DNA of 64,000 bases from Blastomonas fulva (GTDB taxonomy: Bacteria > Pseudomonadota > Alphaproteobacteria > Sphingomonadales > Sphingomonadaceae). The notes under the pieces are model-generated. The model saw only the letters and a list, made by a program, of their open reading frames with translations. It made no database searches and was not told the DNA's origin. Shown piece by piece: positions 36,796 through 46,345 of the stretch (within the stretch, counting starts at the first letter, position 1; each line of letters starts with the position of its first letter). A program made the position numbers and the translations under genes. Where the stretch lies: NCBI RefSeq assembly GCF_003431825.1, contig NZ_CP020083.1, forward strand, positions 2,146,501-2,210,500, given 5' to 3'.

Positions 36796-37248
36796 ATGGG
36801 TGCAACCATGAAATTCCGGATGTTTTCGGCGCAGCACATCGAGCTCGCGGATATCGCGCGCGACATCGTGGCGCATGTGAGCGCGCTGGCTAACGGGACG
36901 GGTGCGGCTGCGCGCGATCCGCTGCCCGCGCTGCGGCTTGCATTCTCTCGTGCGGTGGGAGCGCACTGTTCGGCGGAGATCGACTGCTTGCGCGCGCATC
37001 TGGAGAGCCATCCTCATGTCGCCGCCGAGCGCGCCGACATGATCAGGCGCTTTCACGACGAGCTGCTGGCGTGGCGCGGTTCGCTGATGGATTGCAACGC
37101 GCACTGGCCGGCCAAGCGAGTCGTGGAAAGTCCGGCTGCGTTCCTGGACGTATTCACTCCGCTCGCCGATGCCTTGTATGCGCGGCTACGCTGGGAGGAG
37201 CAGGAGTTCTATCCCAAAGTCCTGGGCCGCAAGCCGGTGTCGGCCTGA
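36796..37248 (+). CDS. Small helical protein, possibly hemerythrin-like
   Basis: A 150-residue protein predicted as a helical bundle. His/Glu spacing recalls hemerythrin: AQHIELADIARDIVAHV (N-terminal), AVGAHCSAEIDCLRAHLE, RRFHDELLAWRG and the C-terminal RWEEQEFYPKV. Whether it binds iron is uncertain because the canonical H-x-(E) spacing is only partly kept. The ATG at 36796 is chosen; a GTG at 36775 and an ATG at 36808 are possible. It stands alone, convergent with the zinc-ribbon gene. Confidence 0.55.
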   Translation: MGATMKFRMFSAQHIELADIARDIVAHVSALANGTGAAARDPLPALRLAFSRAVGAHCSAEIDCLRAHLESHPHVAAERADMIRRFHDELLAWRGSLMDCNAHWPAKRVVESPAAFLDVFTPLADALYARLRWEEQEFYPKVLGRKPVSA

Positions 37249-37266
37249 GCCACAGACAAGCGTCGA

Positions 37267-37545
37267 CTATTCGACCCAGGCGGTGCGGCTGCGGGTGACG
37301 TGGAAGAGCGGGCGCATTGGCTGCGCTGCCACATCCGCAAGCGGGATTGCGGTTTCGCAGGTCGCGCATTCGGCACTCATCCGCCCGACATGCCAGTGCC
37401 TGCCGCCACACCCGGGGCAGTGGTTGACATCCCCTGTGTGATAGAGCGGCATGAAACCGCGTCCGGCGATGCGGCTTGCAAAGCCGTGCCCCGCCGCAAG
37501 GGCCTGGCCGGGATCGAAGGCGCGGCGGGCAAAATGCATCGTCAT
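37267..37545 (-). CDS. Small zinc-ribbon protein
   Basis: A 92-residue protein whose core NHCPGCGGRHWHVGRMSAEC ATC has two CxxC pairs separated by about 17 residues, a classic zinc-ribbon layout. Flanking residues (FMPLYHTGDV before, PLADVAAQPMRPLFHV after) resemble a conserved hypothetical family of sphingomonads. There is no signal peptide. The role is unknown; regulation or chaperoning is possible. The ATG at 37545 is used. Confidence 0.65.
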   Translation of the reverse strand: MTMHFARRAFDPGQALAAGHGFASRIAGRGFMPLYHTGDVNHCPGCGGRHWHVGRMSAECATCETAIPLADVAAQPMRPLFHVTRSRTAWVE

Positions 37546-37742
37546 GTCCTGTTTCCTCAGTTACCTTGACGCTGAATACGCACAGCCGCCGAAACGGTTT
37601 CCTTCAGCGACGAACTGTTTGTCGCATGGCTGCGCGGCGAGCCCTGTGATCATCCGCACCGCCTGCGATAAATGCGCTTGCCGTCCATAACATTTGATAT
37701 AAATATGATATCATGATTTCGAATCATTTGGGAGATGTGATC
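37546..37742. other. Gap before the SPFH locus
   Basis: No gene is seen. The last 50 bases are AT-rich (TTTGATATAAATATGATATC) and probably hold the SPFH promoter. Confidence 0.5.
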
Positions 37743-38650
37743 ATGCAGGACACGGGATTAGGCAACGGCGGCGGCGCAGCCATGGTGGCGAGCAGCGAGC
37801 GTTCGGCCAGCACGTTCAACGGCTATGTCTTTCTGCTCCTCCTGCTGGCAACCATCGCGCTGCCGGTGGCCGGTTTCGGCATGGTGGCAGAAGGCGATCC
37901 GCAAGGGGTGGCGGTGATCATCGGCTGCGGCCTGAGTTCATGTTCATCATCAGCGGCTTCTACATGCTCAACCCCAATGAGGCTGCGGCGATCCAGTTGT
38001 TCGGCAGCTACAAGGGCACCGATCGCAACACTGGTCTGCGCTGGCGCTGGCCGTGGCTCAGCCGCAAGAAGATCTCGGTTCGGGTCCACAACGTCACCTC
38101 GGAAAAGGTCAAGGTCAACGATCTGCGCGGTAACCCGATCGAGATCGCCACCAACGTCGTGTGGCGCGTGGCCGACACATCGAAGGCGCTGTTCGATGTC
38201 GAAAACTATCAGGAGTTCGTCGACATCCAGATCGAAAGCGCGGTGCGGGTGATCGGTGCGCGCTACCCATACGACGACTTCAATGTCGATGAGGTGACGC
38301 TGCGCGGCGATGCCGAAGAGGTCAGCCACGAGCTCGAGGTGCAGCTGCAGGAGCGCGTCGCTGCCGCTGGTGTGCAGATCGACGAATGCCGGCTGACGCA
38401 TCTGGCCTATGCGCCCGAGATCGCGCAGTCGATGCTGCGGCGCCAGCAGGCCGAGGCGGTGATCGCCGCGCGTTCAAGGCTGGTCGAGGGCGCGGTCACG
38501 ATGGTCGAGCATGCGCTGACGATGCTGAGCGAGAAAAACGTGGTCGAGCTGGACGACGAGCGCAAGGCGGCGATGGTATCCAACCTGATGGTGGTGCTGT
38601 GCAGCGAGCGCGATACCCAGCCGGTGGTCAATGCCGGGTCGCTCTATTGA
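37743..38650 (+). pseudogene. SPFH (stomatin/prohibitin-like) protein gene split by a frameshift
   Basis: The ATG at 37743 (GGGAG upstream) starts a protein with a Gly/Ala lead-in and a transmembrane segment (YVFLLLLLATIALPVAGFGM). The frame shifts near 37934-37936: in frame 1 the sequence runs CTG AGT TCA TGT, while the family continues in another frame as FMFIISGFYMLNPNEAAA through the SPFH domain to the stop at 38650. One missing base explains it. Full SPFH features follow (ISVRVHNVTSEKVKVNDLRG, YDDFNVDEVTLRG and the coiled-coil ending). It is either a real mutation, a sequencing error, or programmed shifting. The functional portion is 37940-38650. Confidence 0.75.
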
Positions 38651-38658
38651 GCCGATCC

Positions 38659-38865
38659 ATGGCAGCTCCTCCAAAGAAGTCCTTTGCCCTGCGCCTCGAG
38701 CCGTCGCTGTACGACGCCCTCGAGCGCGCAGCGGCGCATGAGTTCCGCAGCGTGAATGCCGAGATCGAGGTGCTGCTGCGCGAGGCGCTTGCACGGCGCG
38801 GGATCAAGGTTGCGGCACCGCAGCAAAGGCCAAGGGGCAGGCCACCCAGGCAGGACCCGGAATGA
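38659..38865 (+). CDS. Arc-type ribbon-helix-helix protein
   Basis: A 68-residue protein whose N-terminal FALRLEPSLYDALERAAAHE followed by RSVNAEIEVLLREALARRG is a ribbon-helix-helix DNA-binding domain of the Arc/MetJ type. The C-terminus is a basic Pro/Arg tail (RPRGRPPRQDPE). The gene starts eight bases after the SPFH stop, an arrangement seen as a conserved pair in other proteobacteria. It may autoregulate the locus; it is not clearly a toxin-antitoxin component. Confidence 0.8.
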   Translation: MAAPPKKSFALRLEPSLYDALERAAAHEFRSVNAEIEVLLREALARRGIKVAAPQQRPRGRPPRQDPE

Positions 38866-39133
38866 TACGACGCTGGCTTGCTGTTCAGTTCAGCTACGCA
38901 CCGACCGATGGCGACATCGAGCTGCGACGCGCAACTATGTCGGGCACGATCTGGCTGAACTGACGCACAGCGAGGACCTCATCGCGCGCAAGGTCGATGC
39001 AGACGCGAACACCGGCATCCTCGGCATGCTCCAACGATACCTCGCGTCTCCCGCCGCAGACTGCTACGGTGCGCTTTCAGGTTCGCCCAGATCCGCATCG
39101 ATACCGCGCGTAGCTGCGCCCGTCGCCGCCTGA
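38862..39133 (+). pseudogene. Probable frameshifted small ORF after the RHH gene
   Basis: An ATG at 38862 overlaps the RHH stop by four bases (ATGA) and reads MIRRWLAVQFSYAPTDGDIE, then meets a stop at 38963. From about 38925 the neighbouring frame becomes coding-like (RNYVGHDLAELTHSEDLIAR, DADANTGILGMLQRYLASP) and runs to 39133. One missing base near 38920-38930 would join them. No family is recognised. Because the SPFH gene nearby has a similar single-base defect, this may be a decaying locus or base-call errors. Confidence 0.4.
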
Positions 39134-39167
39134 AGGTCGGCACCAGCAACACCAAGGAGGGCACAGT

Positions 39168-39425
39168 GTGCGCGTCACCGAGAAATTCTGCCGTGAGCAG
39201 GAAAGCCTGCAGATCGCCAAGGCTGCCAACGAAACTCTGAAGAACCGCAAGGATATCGCGCTGGGCGCCGCCAAGGCGTGGGACGCCGCTGCGCAGCTGG
39301 CGCACAAGCAGGAATCCAAGCTGGAACCGCTCGACAAGCTCGATGCGGAAATCACCCGCGAATTCGCCGAAGAGGAGGCAGCAGGGATCGATCTGAGCGA
39401 GCCGCCCGAGGGCGACGAGGTCTGA
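39168..39425 (+). CDS. Small conserved hypothetical protein
   Basis: An 85-residue soluble protein with helical propensity (CREQESLQIAKAANETLKNR and DIALGAAKAWDAAAQLAHKQ), ending in an acidic tail (EEEAAGIDLSEPPEGDEV). No signal peptide or known domain. The GTG at 39168 has a near-perfect AAGGAGG seven bases upstream, so translation is likely. It resembles small hypothetical proteins common in sphingomonads; the role is unknown. Confidence 0.6.
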   Translation: MRVTEKFCREQESLQIAKAANETLKNRKDIALGAAKAWDAAAQLAHKQESKLEPLDKLDAEITREFAEEEAAGIDLSEPPEGDEV

Positions 39426-39460
39426 TCAGGCTTGGGGGGTGCCCGGTTGGCGAAGGTGCG

Positions 39461-40054
39461 TCAGGTCGTGCCGGGCTGCCAGGTGCTGAACACCGCGTCG
39501 AGATCCGGCCGTGGCCGCTCCTCGAGCGGCTGGCCCGCGGTGCCGATGAACACGAAGCCCGCAATCTGCTCGGGCGCTGCGCCGAACTGGTCGCGCACCG
39601 CCGCGCTGTAGCTTGGCCAGCCGGTGATCCACCCGCCGACAAAGCCCTGCGCATGGATCGCGTGTAGCAGGTTCATCACGAATGCCCCGACTGAAAGCTG
39701 CTGCTCCCAGAGCGGGATCTTGCTTGATTCGCGCGGGGAATAAAGCACCACCAGCATTTCGGGCGCGAGCCGCGCGAGAGTCTCCATCGCCTCGATCTCG
39801 AGCCGTCCGGCTTCGGGCTTTTCGGCGCGATAGGCGGAGGTCAGCAACTCGGCGAGCCGATCGCGCTGGTCGCCCGCCACATGCACCACCCGCCAGGGGT
39901 TGAGCTTGCCGTGATCGGGGGTTCGCGATGCGGTCGCGACGATCGACCGAAGCTGCGCGGCATCGGGGCCGGGGGCGACCATGTCGCGCGGGCGCCCCGA
40001 GCGGCGGCTGGAAAGATAGGCAGGCAGTGATGAAAGGTCGTTGAACTGGTTCAC
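39461..40054 (-). CDS. Nitroreductase family protein (YdjA-like)
   Basis: A 197-residue FMN-dependent oxidoreductase fold. The N-terminal SSRRSGRPRDMV has Arg residues that bind FMN phosphate. TASRTPDHGKLNPWRVVHV matches the YdjA-type P-D-H-G-K-L-x-P-W motif, and GGWITGWPSYSAAVRDQFG and IAGFVFIGTAGQP end the fold. YdjA-like enzymes reduce nitroaromatics with NADPH, but the natural substrate is unclear. The start is a GTG at 40054 with GGAG upstream; the longer frame to 40117 has no similarity. Confidence 0.85.
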   Translation of the reverse strand: MNQFNDLSSLPAYLSSRRSGRPRDMVAPGPDAAQLRSIVATASRTPDHGKLNPWRVVHVAGDQRDRLAELLTSAYRAEKPEAGRLEIEAMETLARLAPEMLVVLYSPRESSKIPLWEQQLSVGAFVMNLLHAIHAQGFVGGWITGWPSYSAAVRDQFGAAPEQIAGFVFIGTAGQPLEERPRPDLDAVFSTWQPGTT

Positions 40055-40207
40055 GTCTGGCTCCGGTCGGCGGCAGGAATGCGGCGGGGTGGTAACAACT
40101 GCAACAAGGCGCTTCACAGCCGCGCTTTTTTGTCTAGGTTGGCGCGCATGCTATGGCGGCTCAGGGGGCAGGCCGCCATTATAAAATCGACGGGAGCAAT
40201 AGCGATT

Positions 40208-41791
40208 ATGGCCAGCGGTTATGCCGTCAGCGGCGATTCCAAGGGCACGTTTCTGGGGCACCCCAAGGGGCTCTATGTGCTGTTCTTCGCAGAAATGTGG
40301 GAACGCTTTTCTTATTACGGCATGCGCGCGCTGCTGATTTTCTACCTCACCAAGCACTGGCTGTTCTCGGACGAGAAATCCGGCGTCATCTACGGAGCGT
40401 ACACCGCTCTCGTATATATCACCCCGGTGCTGGGGGGCTATCTGGCCGACCGTTACCTCGGCCAGCGCAAGGCGGTGACCTTCGGCGCTGTGCTGCTCAC
40501 CTTCGGCCATGCGCTGATGGGCTTTGAAGGCACCGGCGGGCAGGACCCCACTTCGCTCAGCATCTTCTGGCTGGCACTGGCGTTCATTATTGTCGGCTCG
40601 GGTTTCCTGAAGGCGAACATCTCGGTGATCGTCGGTCAGCTCTATCCGCGCACTGATGTCCGCCGCGACGGCGCGTACACGATCTTCTACATGGGCATCA
40701 ATCTGGGTGCATTCCTGGGGTCGCTCGCCTGCGGTTATCTGGGCGAAACTTATGGCTGGTCCTATGGCTTCGGCGCTGCCGGCATCGGCATGCTGCTCGG
40801 CCTCGTCGTATTCATCCTGGGCAAGCCCTTGCTGTGCGGTCGCGGCGAATCGCCCGATCCTGCGGCGCTCGCTGCCCCGGTGATGGGCATCAAGAAGGAA
40901 TGGCTGATCTATGGCGTCGGCATCGCCGCCGTGCTCGGTATCTGGGCGCTGATCCAGTATCAGGATGTCGTCGGCTGGCTGCTGCTGGTCTCTGGTGTCG
41001 TGCTGGTCGGCTATGTGCTGATCACTGCGGTCACCAAGCTCGAGCCGCATGACCGCGATCGCATCTTTGCCGCGATGTTCCTGATCTTGGGTTCGATCCT
41101 GTTCTGGGCATTGTTTGAACAGGCAGGGTCCTCGCTCAACCTCTATACCGACCGCTATGTCGACCGCGGCGGCGTGCCCGCATCGGTGTTCCAGTCGGTC
41201 AACGCGATGTACATCGTGCTGCTAGCGCCGTTCTTCGCGGGCATCTGGACCTGGCTGGGCCGCAAGGGGCTCGAGCCGTCTGCCCCTGCCAAGTTCGGGC
41301 TGGCGATGGTCCAGCTGGGCGCGGGCTTCCTGGTTCTGGTGGCGGGCGCTGCGGCAACCGGTGCGGGCGTTCCCACCCCGGTGCTGTTCATCTTCCTCAT
41401 TTACCTGCTGCACACGACGGGCGAGCTGTGCCTTTCGCCGGTGGGTCTGAGCGCGATGAACCGGCTGGCGCCGGCGCACATGGCCTCGCTTATCATGGGC
41501 ACCTGGTTCTTCGCCTCGGCCTCGGGCAACTTCGTCGCCGGGCTGATCGCGGCTGCAACCGGTTCGGAAGCGGCGAGCGGTGAAGGTGCGGGCCAGCAGA
41601 CGGTGCTGGACGTGTATTCGAACATCGGCTGGATCGCGATCGGCGTGGGTGTCGCCGTGATGGTCGTCTCGCCGCTGATCAAGAAGCTGATGCACCTCGA
41701 TACGCTCAAGGATGTCGAGCCGCTGGCGGGCGAGGCGGAGCTCGCCGAAGCCCAGGCTGCGGGGATCAATCCCGCCACGCGCGGCGCCTGA
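40208..41791 (+). CDS. Proton-dependent oligopeptide transporter (POT family)
   Basis: A 527-residue inner-membrane transporter with about 14 helices. The POT motif ExxERFxYYG is present as EMWERFSYYGMRALL (about residues 28-42), and GGYLADRYLGQRKAVTFGAV follows. A later conserved block reads FYMGINLGAFLGSLACGYLG. It imports di- and tripeptides with protons. The ATG at 40208 is the first good start; a longer open frame from 40079 has no transmembrane pattern. It may feed peptides to the nearby amidohydrolases, but that is inference. Confidence 0.92.
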   Translation: MASGYAVSGDSKGTFLGHPKGLYVLFFAEMWERFSYYGMRALLIFYLTKHWLFSDEKSGVIYGAYTALVYITPVLGGYLADRYLGQRKAVTFGAVLLTFGHALMGFEGTGGQDPTSLSIFWLALAFIIVGSGFLKANISVIVGQLYPRTDVRRDGAYTIFYMGINLGAFLGSLACGYLGETYGWSYGFGAAGIGMLLGLVVFILGKPLLCGRGESPDPAALAAPVMGIKKEWLIYGVGIAAVLGIWALIQYQDVVGWLLLVSGVVLVGYVLITAVTKLEPHDRDRIFAAMFLILGSILFWALFEQAGSSLNLYTDRYVDRGGVPASVFQSVNAMYIVLLAPFFAGIWTWLGRKGLEPSAPAKFGLAMVQLGAGFLVLVAGAAATGAGVPTPVLFIFLIYLLHTTGELCLSPVGLSAMNRLAPAHMASLIMGTWFFASASGNFVAGLIAAATGSEAASGEGAGQQTVLDVYSNIGWIAIGVGVAVMVVSPLIKKLMHLDTLKDVEPLAGEAELAEAQAAGINPATRGA

Positions 41792-41835
41792 CCTTGAATT
41801 GATAAAACCAACCGAACTGCGACAGGGATAACAAC

Positions 41836-43254
41836 ATGCGATACGGGTTCACTGCGCCGCTGGCGGCCATATTGGTCGTTGGCTGTGCCAATACGACAAC
41901 CGCCGAAGCGCCGTCCTCCGCCAGCGGCAGCGCGGCCAAGCCCGCCAAGGTCAGCTTCAACGAGAACCCCTATCCCAGCACCTACAAGGTCTATCCCGGC
42001 CAGCCCACCGCGATCCGCAACGTCACCATCTTCGATGGTGAGGGCGGACAAATCGACAACGGCGTGGTGTTCTTCACCGATGGCAAGATCACCTCGGTGG
42101 GCGATGCCAGCACGGCGATCCCCGCCGATGTGATGGTGATCGATGGCACCGGCAAGTTCGTGACCCCGGGCATCATCGATATCCACAGCCATCTGGGCAA
42201 TTATCCCTCGCCCGGTGTGCAGGCGAATTCGGACGGCAACGAGGTGACCGGGCCGGTAACCGCGGACGTCTGGGCGGAACACAGCGTGTGGCCGCAGGAC
42301 CCCGGCTTCAGCCGCGCGCTCGCCAATGGCGGCATCACCAGCCTGCAGGTGCTGCCCGGCTCGGCCAACCTGTTCGGCGGCCGCTCGGTCACGCTCAAGA
42401 ATGTCCCTGCGCGCACCATGCAGGCGATGAAGTTCCCGGGCGCACCCTATGGCCTCAAGATGGCATGCGGCGAGAACCCCAAGCGCGTCTACGGCAGCCG
42501 CAACCAGAAGCCCGGCAGCCGCATGGGCAATCTGGCGCTCAACCGCCAGACCTGGGCCCGCGCCGCCGAATACAAGGCGCGCTGGGACGAGTATGAGAAG
42601 AAGGGCGGCACCCCGCCTGCGCGCGACATCGGCATGGATACGCTCAAGGGCGCGCTCGAAGGCAAGATCCAGATCCACAACCACTGCTATCGCGCTGATG
42701 AAATGGCGATCGTGATCGATATGGCCAAGGAGTTCGGCTACACCGTCTCCACCTTCCACCATGCGGTGGAAAGCTACAAGATCGCCGATCTGCTCAAGGA
42801 CAACGGCATCTGCTCTGCCGTCTGGGCCGACTGGTGGGGCTTCAAGATGGAATCCTATGACGGCATTCCCGAGAACGCCGCGATCATCCAGAACGCCGGT
42901 GCCTGCACCATCATCCACTCCGACGACCAGAACCAGATCCAGCGTTTGAACCAGGAAGCCGCCAAGGCGCTGGGCGACGGACGCCGGATGGGCTTTACCA
43001 TCTCGGATGCCACCGCGATCAGCTGGCTGACCTACAACCCCGCCAAGGCGATGGGCATCGGCGACAAGACCGGCAGCCTCAAGCCCGGCAAGATGGCCGA
43101 TGTCGTGCTGTGGAATGCCAACCCGCTCTCGGTCTACGCCCGGCCCGAAAAGGTCTGGATCGACGGCGCGATGATGTATGACGCCAATGATCCGAGGCGC
43201 CGTCCGGTGAGCGATTTCGAGCTGGGCCAGCCTGGAGAGGGAGACACGAAATGA
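41836..43254 (+). CDS. Amidohydrolase family lipoprotein, metal site intact
   Basis: A 472-residue protein with a lipoprotein signal peptide (lipobox ILVVGC, Cys17). It has a metal-dependent amidohydrolase barrel. The HxH pair is in GIIDIHSHLG (about residues 114-123). Further metal/substrate histidines occur in IQIHNHCYRADEM and VSTFHHAVESYK, and the Asp in IIHSDDQNQ. Substrate unknown; imidazolonepropionase-like and dipeptidase-like relatives exist. Its stop overlaps the start of the next gene (ATGA), so the pair is translationally coupled and probably works as a unit. Confidence 0.88.
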   Translation: MRYGFTAPLAAILVVGCANTTTAEAPSSASGSAAKPAKVSFNENPYPSTYKVYPGQPTAIRNVTIFDGEGGQIDNGVVFFTDGKITSVGDASTAIPADVMVIDGTGKFVTPGIIDIHSHLGNYPSPGVQANSDGNEVTGPVTADVWAEHSVWPQDPGFSRALANGGITSLQVLPGSANLFGGRSVTLKNVPARTMQAMKFPGAPYGLKMACGENPKRVYGSRNQKPGSRMGNLALNRQTWARAAEYKARWDEYEKKGGTPPARDIGMDTLKGALEGKIQIHNHCYRADEMAIVIDMAKEFGYTVSTFHHAVESYKIADLLKDNGICSAVWADWWGFKMESYDGIPENAAIIQNAGACTIIHSDDQNQIQRLNQEAAKALGDGRRMGFTISDATAISWLTYNPAKAMGIGDKTGSLKPGKMADVVLWNANPLSVYARPEKVWIDGAMMYDANDPRRRPVSDFELGQPGEGDTK

Positions 43255-44570
43255 GCCTCGACATGACCAAGGCGCTTCTGTTCGTCTCCGCCGCCGCCAC
43301 GCTGTTTGCGGCTCCTGCAGCCGCCCAGACCATCGCGATCACCGGCGGCAAGGTCGTCATCGGTGACGGCAGCGCCCCGATCGAGGGCGGCACCGTCGTG
43401 CTGCGCGATGGCAAGGTCGTCGCCGCTGGCGCGGGGGTTGCCGTGCCTGCAGGGGCGCAGGTGGTGGATGCCGCTGGCCGCTGGGTGACACCCGGGCTGT
43501 TCGCAGGGTTCAGCCGCATCGGCCTGGTCGAGGTCGAGGCGGTCCGCGAAACCAACGACAGCAGCGCCAACACCGGCGATTTCTCTGCTGCCATCGATGT
43601 TGCCCCCGCGATCAACGCCAAGGTGACACCGATTGCGGTCAACCGCGCTGCTGGCATCACCCGTGCAGTGGTCGCGCCCGAAGCGCCGGCATCGATCTTC
43701 GCGGGCATGGGCGCGCTGATCGATCTGGGCGATGATTACAACGCGGTCACCAAGGCGCGCGCTTTCCAGTTCGTCGAATTGGGCGAAACCGGATCGTCCA
43801 AGGCAGGCGGCAGCCGGGCCTCGGCGTTCCTGGAATTCCGCAACGGGCTGATCGAGGCGCGTGCGCTGGCCGTCGGCCAGCGCGGCGTTGCAGCGCACCC
43901 GCATGACGCGCTGCTCAACCGCCAGGATGCCGCAGCGCTGCTGCCGGTGGTCAATGGCGAAATCCGGTTGCTGGTGCATGTCGAACGCGCCGCCGACATT
44001 CTGAACGTCATCAAGCTGCGCGAGGAATTCCCCGCGCTCAAGCTGGTGCTGGTCGGGGTGTCCGAAGGCTGGCTGGTGGCGAACCAGATCGCGGCCGCCG
44101 GGGTTCCGGTGATCGCCTCGGCGCTCAACGATCTGCCGTCCGACTTCGAAAAGACCGCAGCAACCCAATCGAACATCGGCCGGATGAAGCAAGCGGGGGT
44201 GACGATCGCGATCGGCATGATCGACGACAGCGATGCGCACAAGCTGCATTACTCGCCGCAGTACGCGGGCAATCTGGTGGCGCTGCAGCGTGTGCCGGGG
44301 GCAACCGGGCTGAGCTGGGACCAGGCCTTTGCCGCGATCACATCAGGCCCTGCACAGGCCATGGGCGTCGATGCGATGCTCGGCAGCCTCAAGCCTGGCC
44401 GTCAGGGCGATGTCGTGATCTGGGATGGCGATCCGCTCGAGCTATCGTCCGCGCCGGTCGCGGTGATGATCGACGGTGTGCAACAGCCGCTGGGCAACCG
44501 CCAGGCCAAGCTGCGCGACCGCTATCGTACCCCGCAGGAAGGGGCGTTGCCCAAGGCCTATGAACGGTAA
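43251..44570 (+). CDS. Amidohydrolase-like partner lacking the HxH metal motif
   Basis: A 439-residue protein with a Sec signal peptide (FAAPAAAQ, about residues 20-26). It has the same fold as the upstream protein but the strand-1 HxH is missing: TPGLFAGFSRIGLVEVEAVR replaces DxHxH. One His survives in LLVHVERAADILN and DDSDAHKL is near the usual Asp. It is therefore likely a non-catalytic or alternatively metallated partner, perhaps forming a complex with the first. A four-base overlap couples their translation. Confidence 0.83.
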   Translation: MSLDMTKALLFVSAAATLFAAPAAAQTIAITGGKVVIGDGSAPIEGGTVVLRDGKVVAAGAGVAVPAGAQVVDAAGRWVTPGLFAGFSRIGLVEVEAVRETNDSSANTGDFSAAIDVAPAINAKVTPIAVNRAAGITRAVVAPEAPASIFAGMGALIDLGDDYNAVTKARAFQFVELGETGSSKAGGSRASAFLEFRNGLIEARALAVGQRGVAAHPHDALLNRQDAAALLPVVNGEIRLLVHVERAADILNVIKLREEFPALKLVLVGVSEGWLVANQIAAAGVPVIASALNDLPSDFEKTAATQSNIGRMKQAGVTIAIGMIDDSDAHKLHYSPQYAGNLVALQRVPGATGLSWDQAFAAITSGPAQAMGVDAMLGSLKPGRQGDVVIWDGDPLELSSAPVAVMIDGVQQPLGNRQAKLRDRYRTPQEGALPKAYER

Positions 44571-44628
44571 TATGGTGCCATCAGGGACTCGCTGACACAG
44601 GGCAGCCGGCGGGCAGGGGAGAGCGTCT

Positions 44629-45309
44629 ATGCAGGGCTATGCGATGCTGTTGGCTGGCGCGATCGGCTTTGTCGGCAGCCACTTTGCGATGTCGCATCCC
44701 CTGCGCGCGCCGATGGTGGCACGGCTGGGCGACAAGGGTTTCCAGCTGGCCTATGCGGCCGTCTCGCTGTTGACGCTGTTCCTGATGGTTGAAGGCTTCA
44801 AGCGCGCGCCGATGACCGAAGCCTTCTGGCCCGCCGGCGATGCGCTGTGGGCGGTCAGTACGCTGCTGATGCTGGTCGCCTCAATCCTGTTTGCCGGCTC
44901 GCTGATCGGCAACCCGGCGCTGCCGGTGCCCGAAGCTGCGGCCAAGCGCATCGCGGTCAAGGATCCCGCCGGGGTATTCCGCATCACGCGTCACCCGATG
45001 ATGTGGGGCTTTGCCTTATGGGGGATCAGCCATATCCTGGTGGCGCCGCGGATCGATACCTTCATCCTGTGCGGCGCGATCATTGTACTGGCGCTGGTCG
45101 GCGCAAGGCTGCAGGACGCCAAGAAGTTCATCCTGATGGGCGATGCTTGGCTGCACTGGCAGGGCAAGACCAGCTTCGTGCCCTTTGGCCGCGGACTTGC
45201 CTTTCCAGGCTGGATCGCACTGATCGGCGGCGTCGCGCTGTGGCTGGGCGCGCAATGGGCGCATATGCCGCTGGGCGTCGGCGCTGCGGGCGTCTTCCGC
45301 TGGTGGTAG
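44629..45309 (+). CDS. NnrU family membrane protein
   Basis: A 226-residue polytopic membrane protein with about five or six hydrophobic segments. FRITRHPMMWGFALWGISH (about residues 116-134) is the NnrU/isoprenylcysteine-methyltransferase-like motif with His and Asn/Trp neighbours. NnrU was named from denitrification clusters, but most members are unrelated to nitrogen metabolism and their function is unknown. The ATG at 44629 follows AGGGGAG. It lies 58 bases after the amidohydrolase pair and may be cotranscribed. Confidence 0.85.
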   Translation: MQGYAMLLAGAIGFVGSHFAMSHPLRAPMVARLGDKGFQLAYAAVSLLTLFLMVEGFKRAPMTEAFWPAGDALWAVSTLLMLVASILFAGSLIGNPALPVPEAAAKRIAVKDPAGVFRITRHPMMWGFALWGISHILVAPRIDTFILCGAIIVLALVGARLQDAKKFILMGDAWLHWQGKTSFVPFGRGLAFPGWIALIGGVALWLGAQWAHMPLGVGAAGVFRWW

Positions 45310-45355
45310 GCTCCAAGGTGTCGCTCTCGTCCGTTCAGGGGAGAGCGGTGCAGCG

Positions 45356-46341
<986 letters not shown>

Positions 46342-46345
<4 letters not shown>

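Noticed and set aside
38659..38865. RHH gene as an antitoxin of a TA pair
   Set aside because: No toxin-like partner is visible; the following small ORF is frameshifted and does not resemble RelE, HicA or PIN families.
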